Notes: generated from the sequence alone by a model not told the origin. Counted from the stretch's first letter, positions 27,386 to 35,752 are shown. The stretch: DNA of 35,752 nt from Sphingobacteriaceae bacterium (GCA_035303785.1 DATGRI010000045.1:1-35752), one strand, 5' to 3'. Translations and numbers: made by a program.

Positions 27386-28273
27386 TCATATTGATGATCC
27401 TTTGTCCAAAAGTTCCGCCAGGGAATCCCGGTACCGGCCGGCCATGGCGGCGGCCAGCAGGTCCCCTTCCGCCAGCAGGCCCCGGGGGCGCAGGTCGCCG
27501 TCCAGCACCCATACCACATAGTAGTGGCGGCTGCCCAGATGGGGCAGCAGCTCCCCCAATGACAGGGTGGCGGGCGCCGCCAATACCTTGACGGGCAGCA
27601 GGCCCCGGCGGGACAATTCGGCCCGCCGCTGCCAGACGGGGCGCAGGAAGGCGTGCTCGCCGGCCACCGCCTCGTCCCGGGCCGCCAGGAACACCGCCGC
27701 CGCCAGGACGAACAGGTTGGGCTGGCGCACCTCCAGGAGCCAGGACACCGTGCCCGCCAGGAGAAGGGCCGCCGCCACCCCGTAGCCGAACCAAAGGAGT
27801 TGCCGGGCGGCGCCCCGGTCCCCCCGCCGCAGCCGCAGCAGGGCCTGCACCACCCGGCCGCCGTCCAAAGGCAGGGCGGGCATCAAGTTGACCACGACCA
27901 GCAGGGAATTCACCTGGAGAAACAGCCCCAGCAGTCCGGGATCGAGGCTCCACCAGCGCCCGGCCCAGACGCCGGCCAACACCAGCACCAAGTTGTTGAA
28001 GGGGCCGGCCAGGGCCATCAAGGCCGCCACCGGCGGGTCCATGGCCGTAAGGCCCGGCACTTGGGCCACGCCGCCGAAGGGGTAGAGGGTGACCCGGTCC
28101 ACCACGGCGTTGAAGCCCCGGGCCACCGCCAGGTGGGCCAGTTCGTGGGTCAAAAGGGAGCCGATGATGATGACCGTTTCCCGCAGGTAGCCGGACGCCG
28201 CGGCCAGCGCCAGCAGCAGGGCCAGCCCGGGATGGATGAAAACCGGCGTGCCGAAGACCTTGCCCAGGGACAT
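27386..28273 (-). CDS. spoIVFB: Stage IV sporulation protein FB, site-2 metalloprotease (M50)
   Basis: Intramembrane zinc protease; in Bacillus it cuts pro-sigma-K in the mother cell. The 295-residue product has the zinc motif HELAH (residues 43-47) in a membrane helix and the second metal motif NLMPALPLDGG (129-139, Asp137), with several membrane segments. A CBS-like cytoplasmic tail (about 225-290) matches the regulatory region known from SpoIVFB. ATG at 28273 has almost no ribosome site and lies 19 bases after spoIVFA, so coupled translation is likely. The spoIVFA-spoIVFB pair makes the sporulation role more likely than a general site-2 protease. Confidence 0.9.
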   Translation of the reverse strand: MSLGKVFGTPVFIHPGLALLLALAAASGYLRETVIIIGSLLTHELAHLAVARGFNAVVDRVTLYPFGGVAQVPGLTAMDPPVAALMALAGPFNNLVLVLAGVWAGRWWSLDPGLLGLFLQVNSLLVVVNLMPALPLDGGRVVQALLRLRRGDRGAARQLLWFGYGVAAALLLAGTVSWLLEVRQPNLFVLAAAVFLAARDEAVAGEHAFLRPVWQRRAELSRRGLLPVKVLAAPATLSLGELLPHLGSRHYYVVWVLDGDLRPRGLLAEGDLLAAAMAGRYRDSLAELLDKGSSI

Positions 28274-28292
28274 GGCGGCCGGCCGGTGGGGG

Positions 28293-29093
28293 CTAGAAGC
28301 CTTCCATAGTGCGGCGCAGCTTGGGCTCCGGATCTACAGGCAGGCCGTCCAGCTCCAATTCCAGATACAGTTTGTGCAGCCCGTCGGCCCCGGGCGCCAG
28401 GGCAGCGATCATCTGCCCCTGGTATACCTGGTCCCCCGGCTGGACGTAGGCCACATCGCAGCCGCCGTAGCGGCTCACCCAGCCGCCGCCGTGCTCCACG
28501 GCCACCAGCCAGCCCCCGTCCTCGCCCAAGTACTCCACCGAATAGACCCGGCCCGCCGCTGCCGCCCGCACCGGCTCGCCGGCCACGGCGGCGATCTCGA
28601 TGCCGGGGAAGAACCGGCGCTCCTCCAGCCCGTCGGTGCCGGCGGGCTGCCAGCCGAAGCTGCGGATTACCTCCCCCTGGACGGGCCATGCCCATTCCCC
28701 GGGGCCTTGGTCATCCTCCAAGGCAGATCCGCCGGCGGGCAGGGCGCTGTCGGTCAAGCGCTCCCGCAGCATGGACCGGACGCCGGCCACCCCGGCGCTC
28801 CAGCGGCGCCACAAGGCCTGGGCCGCCTCCTGGAAGCGGGACAGATCCACATCGTGGTCCACCACCCAGCGGGCCCCGCTGCGCACCCGGTCCCCCAGCC
28901 CCCACGGCAAGGCGGCGCCCGCCCACACCAGCAGGCCCGCCAGCAGGGCCCCCAGCACCTGGCGGGCGAACCGCTGCTCCAGGACCCGCCGCCACGGCGC
29001 GGGCCGGTAAAGGGTCCGGGGACGGCCGGGACGGGGTGTTCCTTGATAATCATCGCGCCAGGTCCGGACCTTGGGGCCCCCTGACCCCGCCAT
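28293..29093 (-). CDS. spoIVFA: SpoIVFA-like membrane protein with degenerate M23 domain
   Basis: SpoIVFA anchors and inhibits SpoIVFB until a forespore signal arrives. The 266-residue product has a basic cytoplasmic start and one membrane segment (about residues 45-65). An external helical linker follows, then a C-terminal LytM/M23 fold (about 135-255: WPVQGEVIRSFGW, FFPGIEIAAVAGEPVRAAAAGRV, YVQPGDQVYQGQMIAAL). The metal ligands are lost: the usual HxGxD is PGIEI and the HxH is LYLEL, so it should be inactive as a peptidase, as SpoIVFA is. An ATG at 29120 lies inside the predicted -10 box; the ATG at 29093 has GAGGGGG seven bases upstream. Directly upstream of spoIVFB. Confidence 0.85.
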   Translation of the reverse strand: MAGSGGPKVRTWRDDYQGTPRPGRPRTLYRPAPWRRVLEQRFARQVLGALLAGLLVWAGAALPWGLGDRVRSGARWVVDHDVDLSRFQEAAQALWRRWSAGVAGVRSMLRERLTDSALPAGGSALEDDQGPGEWAWPVQGEVIRSFGWQPAGTDGLEERRFFPGIEIAAVAGEPVRAAAAGRVYSVEYLGEDGGWLVAVEHGGGWVSRYGGCDVAYVQPGDQVYQGQMIAALAPGADGLHKLYLELELDGLPVDPEPKLRRTMEGF

Positions 29094-29115
29094 GGCCTCG
29101 CCCCCTCTCGCAATA

Positions 29116-29144
29116 CGCATATGGGGACAGGCGCCCGGTTATGA
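29116..29144 (-). promoter_or_regulatory. Sigma-E-like promoter of spoIVFA-spoIVFB
   Basis: TCATAAC (29144-29138), a 14-base spacer and CATATGCG (29123-29116), with the same spacing as the element before spoIIP. The -10 part matches the sigma-E consensus only in its first half. Transcription would start near 29109, 16 bases before the chosen start. In Bacillus spoIVFAB is sigma-E dependent. Confidence 0.5.
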
Positions 29145-29161
29145 TTGCCCCCCAGGCGGCG

Positions 29162-30340
29162 TCAGCCGAATTGGATCTTGTGCCGCCGCATGTGGACGTT
29201 GAGGAGCAGGCCGATGGCGGTGCAATTGACCAGCATGGCGCTGCCGCCGTAGCTGATGAAGGGCAGGGGAATGCCGGTGACGGGCATGACGCCCAGCACC
29301 ATGCCCACGTTGACGATGACGTGGAGGCCGAGGAAGGTGATGAGGCCGGCGGCCATCAGGCTACCGAAGTCATCCTTGGCCAGGGTGGCCACCCGGGCTC
29401 CCCGCCAGATGAGGATGAGAAACAGGAACAACAAGGCTGAGGCCCCCACGAAGCCCAGTTCCTCACCCAAGATGGCGAAGATGAAGTCGCTGTGATGCTC
29501 CGGCAGGTACTGGAGCTGGCTCTGGGCGCTGCCGAACAGCCCCTTGCCCAGGAGCCGGCCGGAGCCGATGGCGAACTGGGATTGGATGATCTGGTAGCCG
29601 AAGCCGAAGCGGTCGGCATAAGGATCCAGGAAGATGGTCAGGCGGGTGATCTGGTACGGCTTGATCCACTCGGGCTTCCCCAGGTAGATGCGCAGGAGGA
29701 TGGCCCCCACCCCGGCGGCCAGGGTCGACCCCAGCAAGGTCAGGTAGCGGCCCATGGGAAAGCCGGACACCAGCAGCATGCCGAAGAAGGTGCCCACCAG
29801 CACCATGGAGGTGCCCAGGTCGGGCTGGATGATGATCAAGGCGATGACCGGCAGGAGGTACAAGGCGGGCACCAGCAGATCCCGCCACTGCCTGACGCCC
29901 TCTTCGGAACGGGTAAAGAGAACCGCCAGGACGATTACCATGGCCGGCTTGGCCAATTCCGACGGCTGGAGGGCGAAGGGGCCCAGGGAAATCCAGCGCT
30001 GGGCGCCCAGTTCCGAGCGGGTGCCCACCACCAGCACCAGCAGCAGGAGAAGCAGGTTGACGGCGTAGATGGGCCGCAGCCAGCGGGCCAGGGCTTGATA
30101 GTCCACCATCATGGCCGCCGCCATGCACACCATGCCCCCCGCGGCCCACAGCAGCTGGCGCTGGAAGAAGCTGTAGCCCGATAGCTTGGTCCACCGGCTC
30201 CACTGGAGCAGGGACACGGCATGCTCGCCGGTGGCGCTGGCCAGGACGACCAGGCCGAACACCATCAGGGCCAGGGTGGTCAGGAGCAGGACAAAATCCA
30301 TATTTCGCAGGTAGCGCCACTCGTTACGCAAGCCTGGCAA
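29162..30340 (-). CDS. rodA: Rod shape-determining SEDS glycosyltransferase RodA
   Basis: Lipid II polymerase of the elongasome, working with PBP2. The 392-residue product has about ten membrane helices. SEDS motifs include LGAQRWISLGPFALQPSELAKP, IIQPDLGTSMVLV, the large loop after YQITRLTIFLDPYAD, QSQLQYLPEHHSDFIFAILGEELGF and PVTGIPLPFISYGGSAML. Start is TTG at 30340; a GAGAGGA site is only three bases away, so TTG at 30331 or ATG at 30301 cannot be excluded. It follows minE and precedes spoIVFA, the standard clostridial order. Confidence 0.95.
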   Translation of the reverse strand: MPGLRNEWRYLRNMDFVLLLTTLALMVFGLVVLASATGEHAVSLLQWSRWTKLSGYSFFQRQLLWAAGGMVCMAAAMMVDYQALARWLRPIYAVNLLLLLLVLVVGTRSELGAQRWISLGPFALQPSELAKPAMVIVLAVLFTRSEEGVRQWRDLLVPALYLLPVIALIIIQPDLGTSMVLVGTFFGMLLVSGFPMGRYLTLLGSTLAAGVGAILLRIYLGKPEWIKPYQITRLTIFLDPYADRFGFGYQIIQSQFAIGSGRLLGKGLFGSAQSQLQYLPEHHSDFIFAILGEELGFVGASALLFLFLILIWRGARVATLAKDDFGSLMAAGLITFLGLHVIVNVGMVLGVMPVTGIPLPFISYGGSAMLVNCTAIGLLLNVHMRRHKIQFG

Positions 30341-30403
30341 GAATCCTCTCGTTGCAGCGATTGGAGGTATGGGCGCGCCCCGGCGGCGGCCCGGACCGGG
30401 AGG

Positions 30404-30673
30404 CTACCGGCGCCCGCGGCGCAGGCCGCGGATGGGCACGCTGGCCACCAGGGCCGTCCGGCCGCCGTCGGTGCTCAATTGAAAGGCGCTGGCGGCCCGG
30501 TCGATGTCCACGCGCCGGGCGATGACATCCAAAATATCTTCTTTCAAATCTTCCAGCAGGGCCGGTGAAAGGCTCAAGCGGTCATGGACCAGCACCGCCT
30601 GCAGCCGCTGCCGGGCCATATCCCGGCTGCCGGGCCGGAAACGGGCAAGAAGTCGTCCCCACACCGACTGCAC
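30404..30673 (-). CDS. minE: Cell division topological specificity factor MinE
   Basis: Stimulates MinD ATPase and drives Min oscillation, freeing midcell from MinC. The 89-residue product has an amphipathic start (QSVWGRLLARF), the anti-MinCD helix RDMARQRLQAVLVHDR and the topological specificity domain LSLSPALLEDLKEDILDVIARRVDID. The frame can begin at GTG 30682, but GTG 30673 is six bases after AAGTAGGTG, a near-perfect ribosome site, and was chosen. Third gene of minC-minD-minE. Bacillus lacks MinE, so its presence points to a clostridial-type division system. Confidence 0.92.
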   Translation of the reverse strand: MQSVWGRLLARFRPGSRDMARQRLQAVLVHDRLSLSPALLEDLKEDILDVIARRVDIDRAASAFQLSTDGGRTALVASVPIRGLRRGRR

Positions 30674-30702
30674 CGTTTTCACCTACTTCTCGTATGGCTG
30701 CC

Positions 30703-31500
30703 TCAGGCGCCGCCGAACAGTTTGCGCAGGCGCCCGAAGAGGCCGTTGGACTCCGTCAGGTTCAACAACTCTATCTCGTGACCCATTATGCGCCCGGCGA
30801 TGTTGCGATACGCCCGGCCCGCCCGGGAGTTGGGATCGAAGGTGGCCGGCTCGCCCCGGTTGGTGGCGATGACGATGTGCTCGTCTTCAGGCACAACCCC
30901 CAGCAGGGGTATGGCCAGGATGTCCACGATGTCGTCCACATCCATCATATCGCCCCGCCGCACCATCTGGGGCCGCAGGCGGTTGACGATGAGCCGGGGG
31001 CCGTTCTCCAGGCCGGCCGCCTCCAGCAGGCCCACGATGCGATCGGCGTCCCGCACCGCCGCCACTTCCGGCGTGGTTACCACTATGGCGTCGGTGGCGC
31101 CGGCGACGGCGTTGCGAAAGCCCTGCTCGATGCCCGCCGGGGAGTCCACCAGGATGTAGTCGAACTCCTGCTGCAAGGTGCGGCACAAATCCCGCATCTG
31201 GTCCGGGGATACCGCATCCTTGTCCCGGGTTTGGGCCGCCGGCAGGAGGAACAAGCCGTCGTACCGCTTGTCCCGGATGAGGGCCTGCTTAAGCCGGCAG
31301 TAGCCCTCCACCACGTCCACCAAGTCGTAAACTATTCGATTTTCCAGGCCCAGCACCACGTCCAGGTTGCGCAGCCCGATGTCGGCATCGATGAGCACCA
31401 CCCGGTGCCCGCTGCGCGCCAGTTCGGCGCCCAGGTTGGCGGTGGTGGTCGTCTTGCCCACGCCGCCTTTGCCCGAGGTCACAACAATGACCTGGCCCAA
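30703..31500 (-). CDS. minD: Septum site-determining ATPase MinD
   Basis: Membrane-binding ATPase of the ParA/MinD family that recruits MinC. The 265-residue product has the deviant Walker A motif KGGVGKT (residues 11-17), switch VVLIDADIGLRNLDVVLG, Walker B ILVDSPAGIEQGF, and an amphipathic membrane-targeting C-terminus (LFGRLRKLFGGA). Start is TTG with GGAGG eight bases upstream; the first 22 bases overlap minC. An ATG between is out of frame. Secure. Confidence 0.98.
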   Translation of the reverse strand: MGQVIVVTSGKGGVGKTTTTANLGAELARSGHRVVLIDADIGLRNLDVVLGLENRIVYDLVDVVEGYCRLKQALIRDKRYDGLFLLPAAQTRDKDAVSPDQMRDLCRTLQQEFDYILVDSPAGIEQGFRNAVAGATDAIVVTTPEVAAVRDADRIVGLLEAAGLENGPRLIVNRLRPQMVRRGDMMDVDDIVDILAIPLLGVVPEDEHIVIATNRGEPATFDPNSRAGRAYRNIAGRIMGHEIELLNLTESNGLFGRLRKLFGGA

Positions 31501-32333
31501 GCCGCATCCCTCCTCAGCCCTTCTTCCACCACGATCTGCCCGCCGTCCAGGCGGGCCACCTCCAGGCGGGCCCCAGGCCGGCGTCCCGGCAAGGCCCCTT
31601 CTCCTTCGGGAGGCCTGCCCAGCCGGTGGCCGATGCGCAGCTGGGTGGGCTGCAGCTCCAAGGCCACCACCACCGCATCGGACCGGCCCTTGGCCCCGGC
31701 ATGGGCCAAGCCCCGCAGGGCGCCCATGACGATGATGTCACCGCCCGCGATGATCTCCGCCCCCGGGTTCACGTCGCCCAGCACCACCACGTTGCCGTCG
31801 AAGGCGATCTGCTGGCCCGAGCGCAAGGTCCGCCGCCACAGCACCGTCTGCAGGTCGCCGGTCCCTGCATGCCCCTGGGTCCGATGGGGGGATCCGGCCC
31901 GCCGGGGTTTGACGGGGGCCGCCGGCCGGGGACCTGCCGGGCCGGCGCGAGGGCCCGGCTCCGGCCCTGCCCCGGTGGTCTTGTCATCCTCCCGGAATTT
32001 GGGCGGATGCCAGTCCAGGGCGGCCAGGCGCGCCCGCTCCCCGGGCGTGGCGTTGTCCTCGGCCAGGATGTCCGCCGCCTCGTAGTGGACGATTTGCAGC
32101 ACCCGCACACCCAGGTGTTGGTTGATCAAGGCTTCCAAGCGCAAAAACTGTTCGGTGGTCAGGTCGCGGTGGGCCACATCGATGATGACGGTGGGGCCGG
32201 CGAAAGCCTGGGGCCGTTGGCGCAGTTCCAGGGCCAGCAGCGCTGCCGCTTCGTCGAAGTCCCTTGCGGGATCCAGGAGGACCAGCACGCCGTCGGACAG
32301 TGGAAAGAGTGCAACCTTCAACCCAGTGGACAC
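31479..32333 (-). CDS. minC: Septum site-determining protein MinC
   Basis: Inhibitor of FtsZ ring assembly away from midcell. The 284-residue product has an N-terminal domain (about 1-100, LKVALFPLSDGVLVLLD, TVIIDVAHRDLTTEQFLRLEALI). A long Pro/Ala/Gly/Arg-rich linker follows (about 110-160), then the C-terminal beta-helix that binds MinD and dimerises (RSGQQIAFDGNVVVLGDVNPGAEIIAGGDIIVMGALRGLAHAG). The linker is longer than usual, as is common in high-GC genomes. GTG start with GGGGAGG seven bases upstream. First of the overlapping minCDE genes, 85 bases after PBP2. Confidence 0.95.
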   Translation of the reverse strand: MSTGLKVALFPLSDGVLVLLDPARDFDEAAALLALELRQRPQAFAGPTVIIDVAHRDLTTEQFLRLEALINQHLGVRVLQIVHYEAADILAEDNATPGERARLAALDWHPPKFREDDKTTGAGPEPGPRAGPAGPRPAAPVKPRRAGSPHRTQGHAGTGDLQTVLWRRTLRSGQQIAFDGNVVVLGDVNPGAEIIAGGDIIVMGALRGLAHAGAKGRSDAVVVALELQPTQLRIGHRLGRPPEGEGALPGRRPGARLEVARLDGGQIVVEEGLRRDAAWARSLL

Positions 32334-32418
32334 GGGTCTGCCTCCCCTGCAGCCTAGAGGTTGACTACTTCCGCGGCTTTCCGGTCCGTCCCTGCCCGCC
32401 GGGCCCCCTTTCTGACCT

Positions 32419-34272
32419 CTAAATTTCGCCCGATTCCGACACCGGCGTTTCTGCCTGGTCGAGGGGGCTGGGTCGCAGGCCGAAATAGACGTCCATGATG
32501 TGGCGGGCTACAGGGGCCGCCGCCCGGGCGCCGCCGCCGCCCCCCTCCACGATGACCGCCACTGCGATCTCCGGCTTCTCGCCGGGACCGGCCGGGGCAT
32601 AGCCGGCGAACCAGCCGTGGTTATGGCTGGAGGGCCGGCCCTGGCGCTCCACGGTGCCCGTCTTGCCGGCGGCCACATAGGGCGCATCCCGGAAGGAGCC
32701 GTAGGCCGTGCCGCTCCGGCCCCGGAGGAAGCCGGTGGTGGCCCGCATGCCGGCACGGATCTGCTCCAGCTGCTCCTGCGGCATATTCAGCACGCCCAAC
32801 ACTTCCGGCCGGGCCTCGTACACCGCATTGCCATCCCCGTCCACGACCCGCTCCACCACATAGGGGCGCATCTGGGCCCCGGAGGCCAGGGTGGCCACCA
32901 TGCCGGCCACGTGGAGGGGCGAGTACAGGTGCTCCCCCTGGCCGATGGCCACGTTGAGGGCGTCCCCTTCATGGGGGAAGCGAGGCGCCACCGCTTCGGG
33001 CAGATCCTGCATCACCGATGGCCCGTCCAGGCCCACCTGGCCCGCAGCCGCTCCCATGGCCTCCACCCCGACCCGGGTGCCCACGGTCCAGAAGTAGACA
33101 TTGCACGATTCGCCGATGGCCTCGGCCAGGCCGACGGAGCCGTGGGGCCGCCAGTCCCTCACGGTGCGGCGGCCGTAGGTGAAGCTGCCGGAGCAGTACA
33201 GGCTCAAGGAGCCCAGGTCATTCTCCAGTCCCGCCAGGGCTGTGACCAGCTTGAACACCGAGCCCGGCGGGTAGCGGGCCTGGATGGCCCGGTTCCAGGC
33301 GGGATCCTGATCCGTTTGGTAGCTGGCCAGCCACTCATCCAACTCCTGCCGCCGCTGGGATCCGGGGGGCAGGAAGGGCCGCAGGGTGTACACGTTGGGA
33401 TCAAAGGCGGGCTGGGAGGCCATGGCCAGGATGGCTCCCGTGGAAACTTCCTGCACCACCACCGCCCCGGCGGGCGCCGGGCAGGGGCAGGGCGACCCGC
33501 GGCTGGCCCGCAGGCTTTCCATGGACTCCCGCAGGGCTTCCTCCGCCGCCGCCTGGAGGCGGGCATCCAAAGTCAAAACCACGTCGTGGCCCGGCACCGG
33601 ATCTTCCTCCAGCAGGACCCGGTGGGGGCGGAACAAGGCGTCCACTTCCACCACCTGCTGGCCCGGCGTTCCCGTCAGGCCCGGGAAGGATTGGCCGTCC
33701 CGCTCCACGGGACCGTTGAAGGAGGCTTCGATGCCGGCGGCGCCGGTGACGCTCCAGGCATCCCCCGCCTGGACATGGCCCAGAACGTGGGCCATGACCT
33801 CGCCATAGGGATACCAGCGGATGGGCAAGGTTTCCACGATGACCCCCGGCAGCCGGTGCCGCGCCTCCTCCAGGCGGGTGTGCTCCTCGGGAGTCAGGTC
33901 CACCTTAAGGCGCACCGGCCAGAATGGCTCCCGGTTCAACTGGGCCACCGCCTGCTCCACTTCCTCCAGATCCAGGTCCAGCAGTTCCGCCAGCAGGGCC
34001 TGGGTTTCGGAATCCATGGTTTCGCCGGTGTAAACCAGAGAAGCTACGAAGGCCGGCCGGTTGCCCACCAGGAGCCGGCCCGACCGGTCAAAGATCTGGC
34101 CCCGGGGCGCCGGGGTGATGACGGGCCGTATCCGCTGGCGGCGGGCCTGCTCTTCCAGTTCGGCCCCGTGGATGACCTGCAGCTGCACCAGGCGGCCCAC
34201 CAGGAGGACCACCCCCACGGCAAAGGCCAGCAGCAGCAGGTGGATGCGTCTCAGGCGGGTTTCACGACTCAC
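32419..34272 (-). CDS. mrdA: Penicillin-binding protein 2 (elongasome transpeptidase)
   Basis: Class B PBP that cross-links peptidoglycan during cell elongation with RodA. The 617-residue product has one membrane anchor (about 10-30) and the dimerisation/pedestal domain (PAPRGQIFDRSGRLLVGNRP near residue 54). The transpeptidase domain has SVFK (active serine near 336), SCN (near 388, SxN) and KTG (near 535). GTG start overlaps the end of mreD by 11 bases; the ribosome site GGGGAG lies in mreD. SpoVD is a possible alternative name, but the mreCD-minC context favours PBP2. Confidence 0.94.
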   Translation of the reverse strand: MSRETRLRRIHLLLLAFAVGVVLLVGRLVQLQVIHGAELEEQARRQRIRPVITPAPRGQIFDRSGRLLVGNRPAFVASLVYTGETMDSETQALLAELLDLDLEEVEQAVAQLNREPFWPVRLKVDLTPEEHTRLEEARHRLPGVIVETLPIRWYPYGEVMAHVLGHVQAGDAWSVTGAAGIEASFNGPVERDGQSFPGLTGTPGQQVVEVDALFRPHRVLLEEDPVPGHDVVLTLDARLQAAAEEALRESMESLRASRGSPCPCPAPAGAVVVQEVSTGAILAMASQPAFDPNVYTLRPFLPPGSQRRQELDEWLASYQTDQDPAWNRAIQARYPPGSVFKLVTALAGLENDLGSLSLYCSGSFTYGRRTVRDWRPHGSVGLAEAIGESCNVYFWTVGTRVGVEAMGAAAGQVGLDGPSVMQDLPEAVAPRFPHEGDALNVAIGQGEHLYSPLHVAGMVATLASGAQMRPYVVERVVDGDGNAVYEARPEVLGVLNMPQEQLEQIRAGMRATTGFLRGRSGTAYGSFRDAPYVAAGKTGTVERQGRPSSHNHGWFAGYAPAGPGEKPEIAVAVIVEGGGGGARAAAPVARHIMDVYFGLRPSPLDQAETPVSESGEI

Positions 34273-34771
34273 CGCTCATCATCTCCCCAGGCAGCTTGGC
34301 GGTGGCGGCATACAAGGCCAGGTAGACGGGGGGCGTCAGGAGCAGGTTGTAGAGCAGGCCGGGCAGGATGACGTAGTACAAGGCGCGGAACAAGGGAAAG
34401 GGCACGCCTATGGCCCGCAGCAGCAGGAAGATGAACACTTCTTGGACGAACACCGCCCCCGCCACCAGGGAAAAGGCCGCCGTGGCGTTTTCCCGGTACA
34501 CCTGCCGCCCCACCAGGTAGCCGGCATAGGCGCCGGCGGCTTTTAGGAACATATGGAGGCCCAGGAAGCGGCCCTGCCACAAATCCAGGAACAGGCCGGA
34601 CACCAGGCCCCCGGCCACCCCTACGGGGGCGCCCCCCAAAAAACCCAGCAGGACGGAAAAGATCATGGCCACGTCGGGGCCCGCGCCCAGCAATTTGATG
34701 AAAGGAAACACCGTAGTCTGGAGGAGCATCAGCACCAGGGCCGTCAGGCCGAGCCATATATGCCGGCGCAT
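34262..34771 (-). CDS. mreD: Rod shape-determining membrane protein MreD
   Basis: Small membrane protein of the elongasome. The 169-residue product has five to six predicted membrane segments and the family pattern LLQTTVFPFIKLLGAGPDVAMIF, GGAPVGVAGGLVSGLFLDLWQGRFLGLHMF. ATG follows the mreC stop without a gap (TAAATG) and has GGAGGAGGAG six bases upstream, inside mreC. Confidence 0.95.
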   Translation of the reverse strand: MRRHIWLGLTALVLMLLQTTVFPFIKLLGAGPDVAMIFSVLLGFLGGAPVGVAGGLVSGLFLDLWQGRFLGLHMFLKAAGAYAGYLVGRQVYRENATAAFSLVAGAVFVQEVFIFLLLRAIGVPFPLFRALYYVILPGLLYNLLLTPPVYLALYAATAKLPGEMMSGES

Positions 34772-35656
34772 TTAAGGCTCCTCCTCCGGCTCCTGGTCAG
34801 GGGGCTCCGGGGCCGCCGGGCCGCCGGCATCCCCTTCCGGCGACCAGGGCTCCAGGATCAAAACCTCGTCCAGGCGGTCGAAATTTACCGCCGGCCGGAT
34901 GGTGGCCAGCAGGCGGAGGCGGACGGGATCCCGCTCCACCAGTTCCACCTGCCCCAGTTCCAAGCCCGGCGGGAACACGTCCCCCAAGCCCGAGGTCACT
35001 ATCCGGTCACCGGGGCGCACGTCGGCATTGTAGTCGAAAAAGCGCATCAGCAGGCGCCCGGCCTGGCGGTGCCCGCCCAGCACTATGCCCGAATACCGGG
35101 AGCGGGTGACGGTTGCTCCCACGCTGGTCTGGGCGTCGGTCAGCAGCATGACGACGGCCGTCCGGTCGGTCACCCGGATCACCCGGCCCACCACGCCCCG
35201 GGGGTTGACCACCACCGAGTCGGGCTGGATACCGTCGGCCCGGCCCACATCCAAGGTAACGGTTTCGAACCAGTTGCTGGGGGACCGGCCGATGATGCGG
35301 GCCGCCCCGCTGACGGGCGGCACCCGCCGCTGAAGCCCCAAAAGGCTCTGGAGACGATGCACCTCCGCCTCCAGGTCGTCGATCCGGCGCTCGGCGGCGG
35401 CCAGCCGCTCCACCTCCTCCCGGAGGCGTTGGTTTTCCTCCCGCAGCCGGGACAGTTCCGCCAGGGCTGAAGTGGTGTCGGTTACAGCTTCGATGCCGCT
35501 GTGGACCACGGTGGTCAGGGGCGCCAAAGTATCGTGGAACCACTCTTCAACAGCCGTCAGATAGGTGCGTTCCCGCAGGGTAATGCTCACCATCACGATG
35601 ACGGCCAGCATGGCCGCCAGTGCACCCAGCACCCGCCGGTTGACAAGCCAATCCAT
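34772..35656 (-). CDS. mreC: Rod shape-determining protein MreC
   Basis: Extracellular scaffold of the elongasome, activator of PBP2. The 294-residue product has a membrane anchor (about 9-27), a coiled coil (about 63-105, SRLREENQRLREEVERLAAAE) and the two beta-barrel domains (ARIIGRSPSNWFETVTLDVG, VVVNPRGVVGRVIRV, LLTDAQTSVGATV, GDRIVTSGLGDVFPPGLELG). The C-terminal tail is Pro/Glu-rich (EGDAGGPAAPEPPDQEPEEEP) and probably disordered. ATG with GGAAGTG about ten bases upstream. Confidence 0.96.
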   Translation of the reverse strand: MDWLVNRRVLGALAAMLAVIVMVSITLRERTYLTAVEEWFHDTLAPLTTVVHSGIEAVTDTTSALAELSRLREENQRLREEVERLAAAERRIDDLEAEVHRLQSLLGLQRRVPPVSGAARIIGRSPSNWFETVTLDVGRADGIQPDSVVVNPRGVVGRVIRVTDRTAVVMLLTDAQTSVGATVTRSRYSGIVLGGHRQAGRLLMRFFDYNADVRPGDRIVTSGLGDVFPPGLELGQVELVERDPVRLRLLATIRPAVNFDRLDEVLILEPWSPEGDAGGPAAPEPPDQEPEEEP

Positions 35657-35719
35657 AGGCTTTGTTCACTTCCAGTCGCCACCGTCCCCCTCCGGCGGCC
35701 AGCAGCCGGCCGGACAGCC

Positions 35720-35752
35720 TCAGGCCAGCTTCCGGGGCGAAATCAGGAGCCG
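35720..35752 (-). CDS. 3' end of an upstream gene, probably mreB
   Basis: The last ten codons (RLLISPRKLA) and a TGA stop are visible before the window edge. The position 63 bases upstream of mreC and a basic 'LL-SP-K' ending fit an MreB C-terminus, but the fragment is too short for certainty. Confidence 0.5.
   Translation of the reverse strand, partial: RLLISPRKLA

Noticed and set aside
29094-29120. N-terminal extension of spoIVFA
   Set aside because: It overlaps the sigma-E-like -10 element and has no ribosome site.

Overview
The window is about 68% G+C and carries a dense, almost entirely housekeeping block of a spore-forming Firmicute (Bacillota). The gene order (mreBCD-PBP2-minCDE-rodA-spoIVFA/FB-rng-rplU-prp-rpmA-spo0B-like-obgE-nadD-LCP-rsfS-leuS-comEA-comEC-holA, rpsT, spoIIP-lepA-hemW, hrcA-grpE-dnaK) is the classic clostridial/bacillar order. 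The high G+C, frequent GTG/TTG starts and presence of MinE suggest a deep-branching high-GC lineage of the Symbiobacterium/Thermaerobacter/Limnochordia kind. I cannot name the genus from sequence alone. No insertion sequence, prophage or CRISPR array is visible.

Layout. 1-2954: the heat-shock operon hrcA-grpE-dnaK (minus strand, dnaK cut by the window edge), with a perfect CIRCE operator. 3066-7550: a carB gene (plus) and a pdxS gene (minus) that meet tail to tail and interrupt the usual hemW-hrcA junction; neither carA nor pdxT is next to them. 7551-12269: hemW, lepA (own sigma-A promoter), spoIIP (sigma-E-like promoter) and a small holin-like membrane protein, all minus. 12369-12701: rpsT, the only other plus-strand gene. 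12698-17114: holA, comEC, comEA. 17206-20131: leuS with a T-box leader. 20100-24409: rsfS, an LCP protein, nadD, obgE and a Spo0B-like phosphotransferase. 24495-25552: rpmA, prp and rplU behind a strong sigma-A promoter. 25570-27354: RNase G with a TRAM domain. 27386-29144: spoIVFB and spoIVFA behind a sigma-E-like promoter. 29162-35752: rodA, minE, minD, minC, PBP2, mreD, mreC and the last codons of a gene that is probably mreB.

The most striking signal is the 407-base gap in front of leuS. It holds a recognisable T-box riboswitch (AGTA on the 5' side and a CUC leucine specifier on the 3' side of stem I, a T-box antiterminator motif, a 14-bp terminator-like stem). A complete, canonical tRNA-Ala(GGC) gene lies on the same strand inside the leader, between the stem II/III region and the antiterminator, in the loop of a helix that normally joins those parts. 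I do not recall a description of such an arrangement. Other points worth checking are a likely CTG start for obgE, a possibly leaderless sigma-E transcript for spoIIP, an attenuator-like leader before pdxS, a hairpin covering the comEA ribosome binding site, and a small ORF overlapping the rng start.

Functionally the window joins cell-shape and division control (Mre, RodA/PBP2, Min), sporulation signalling (SpoIIP, SpoIVFA/FB, Spo0B-like), ribosome biogenesis and translation (L21, L27 with its protease Prp, S20, ObgE, RsfS, LepA, LeuS), competence (ComEA/ComEC), protein quality control (HrcA/GrpE/DnaK) and a few metabolic genes (carB, pdxS, nadD, hemW). All function calls are from motif recognition by eye; no database search was run.
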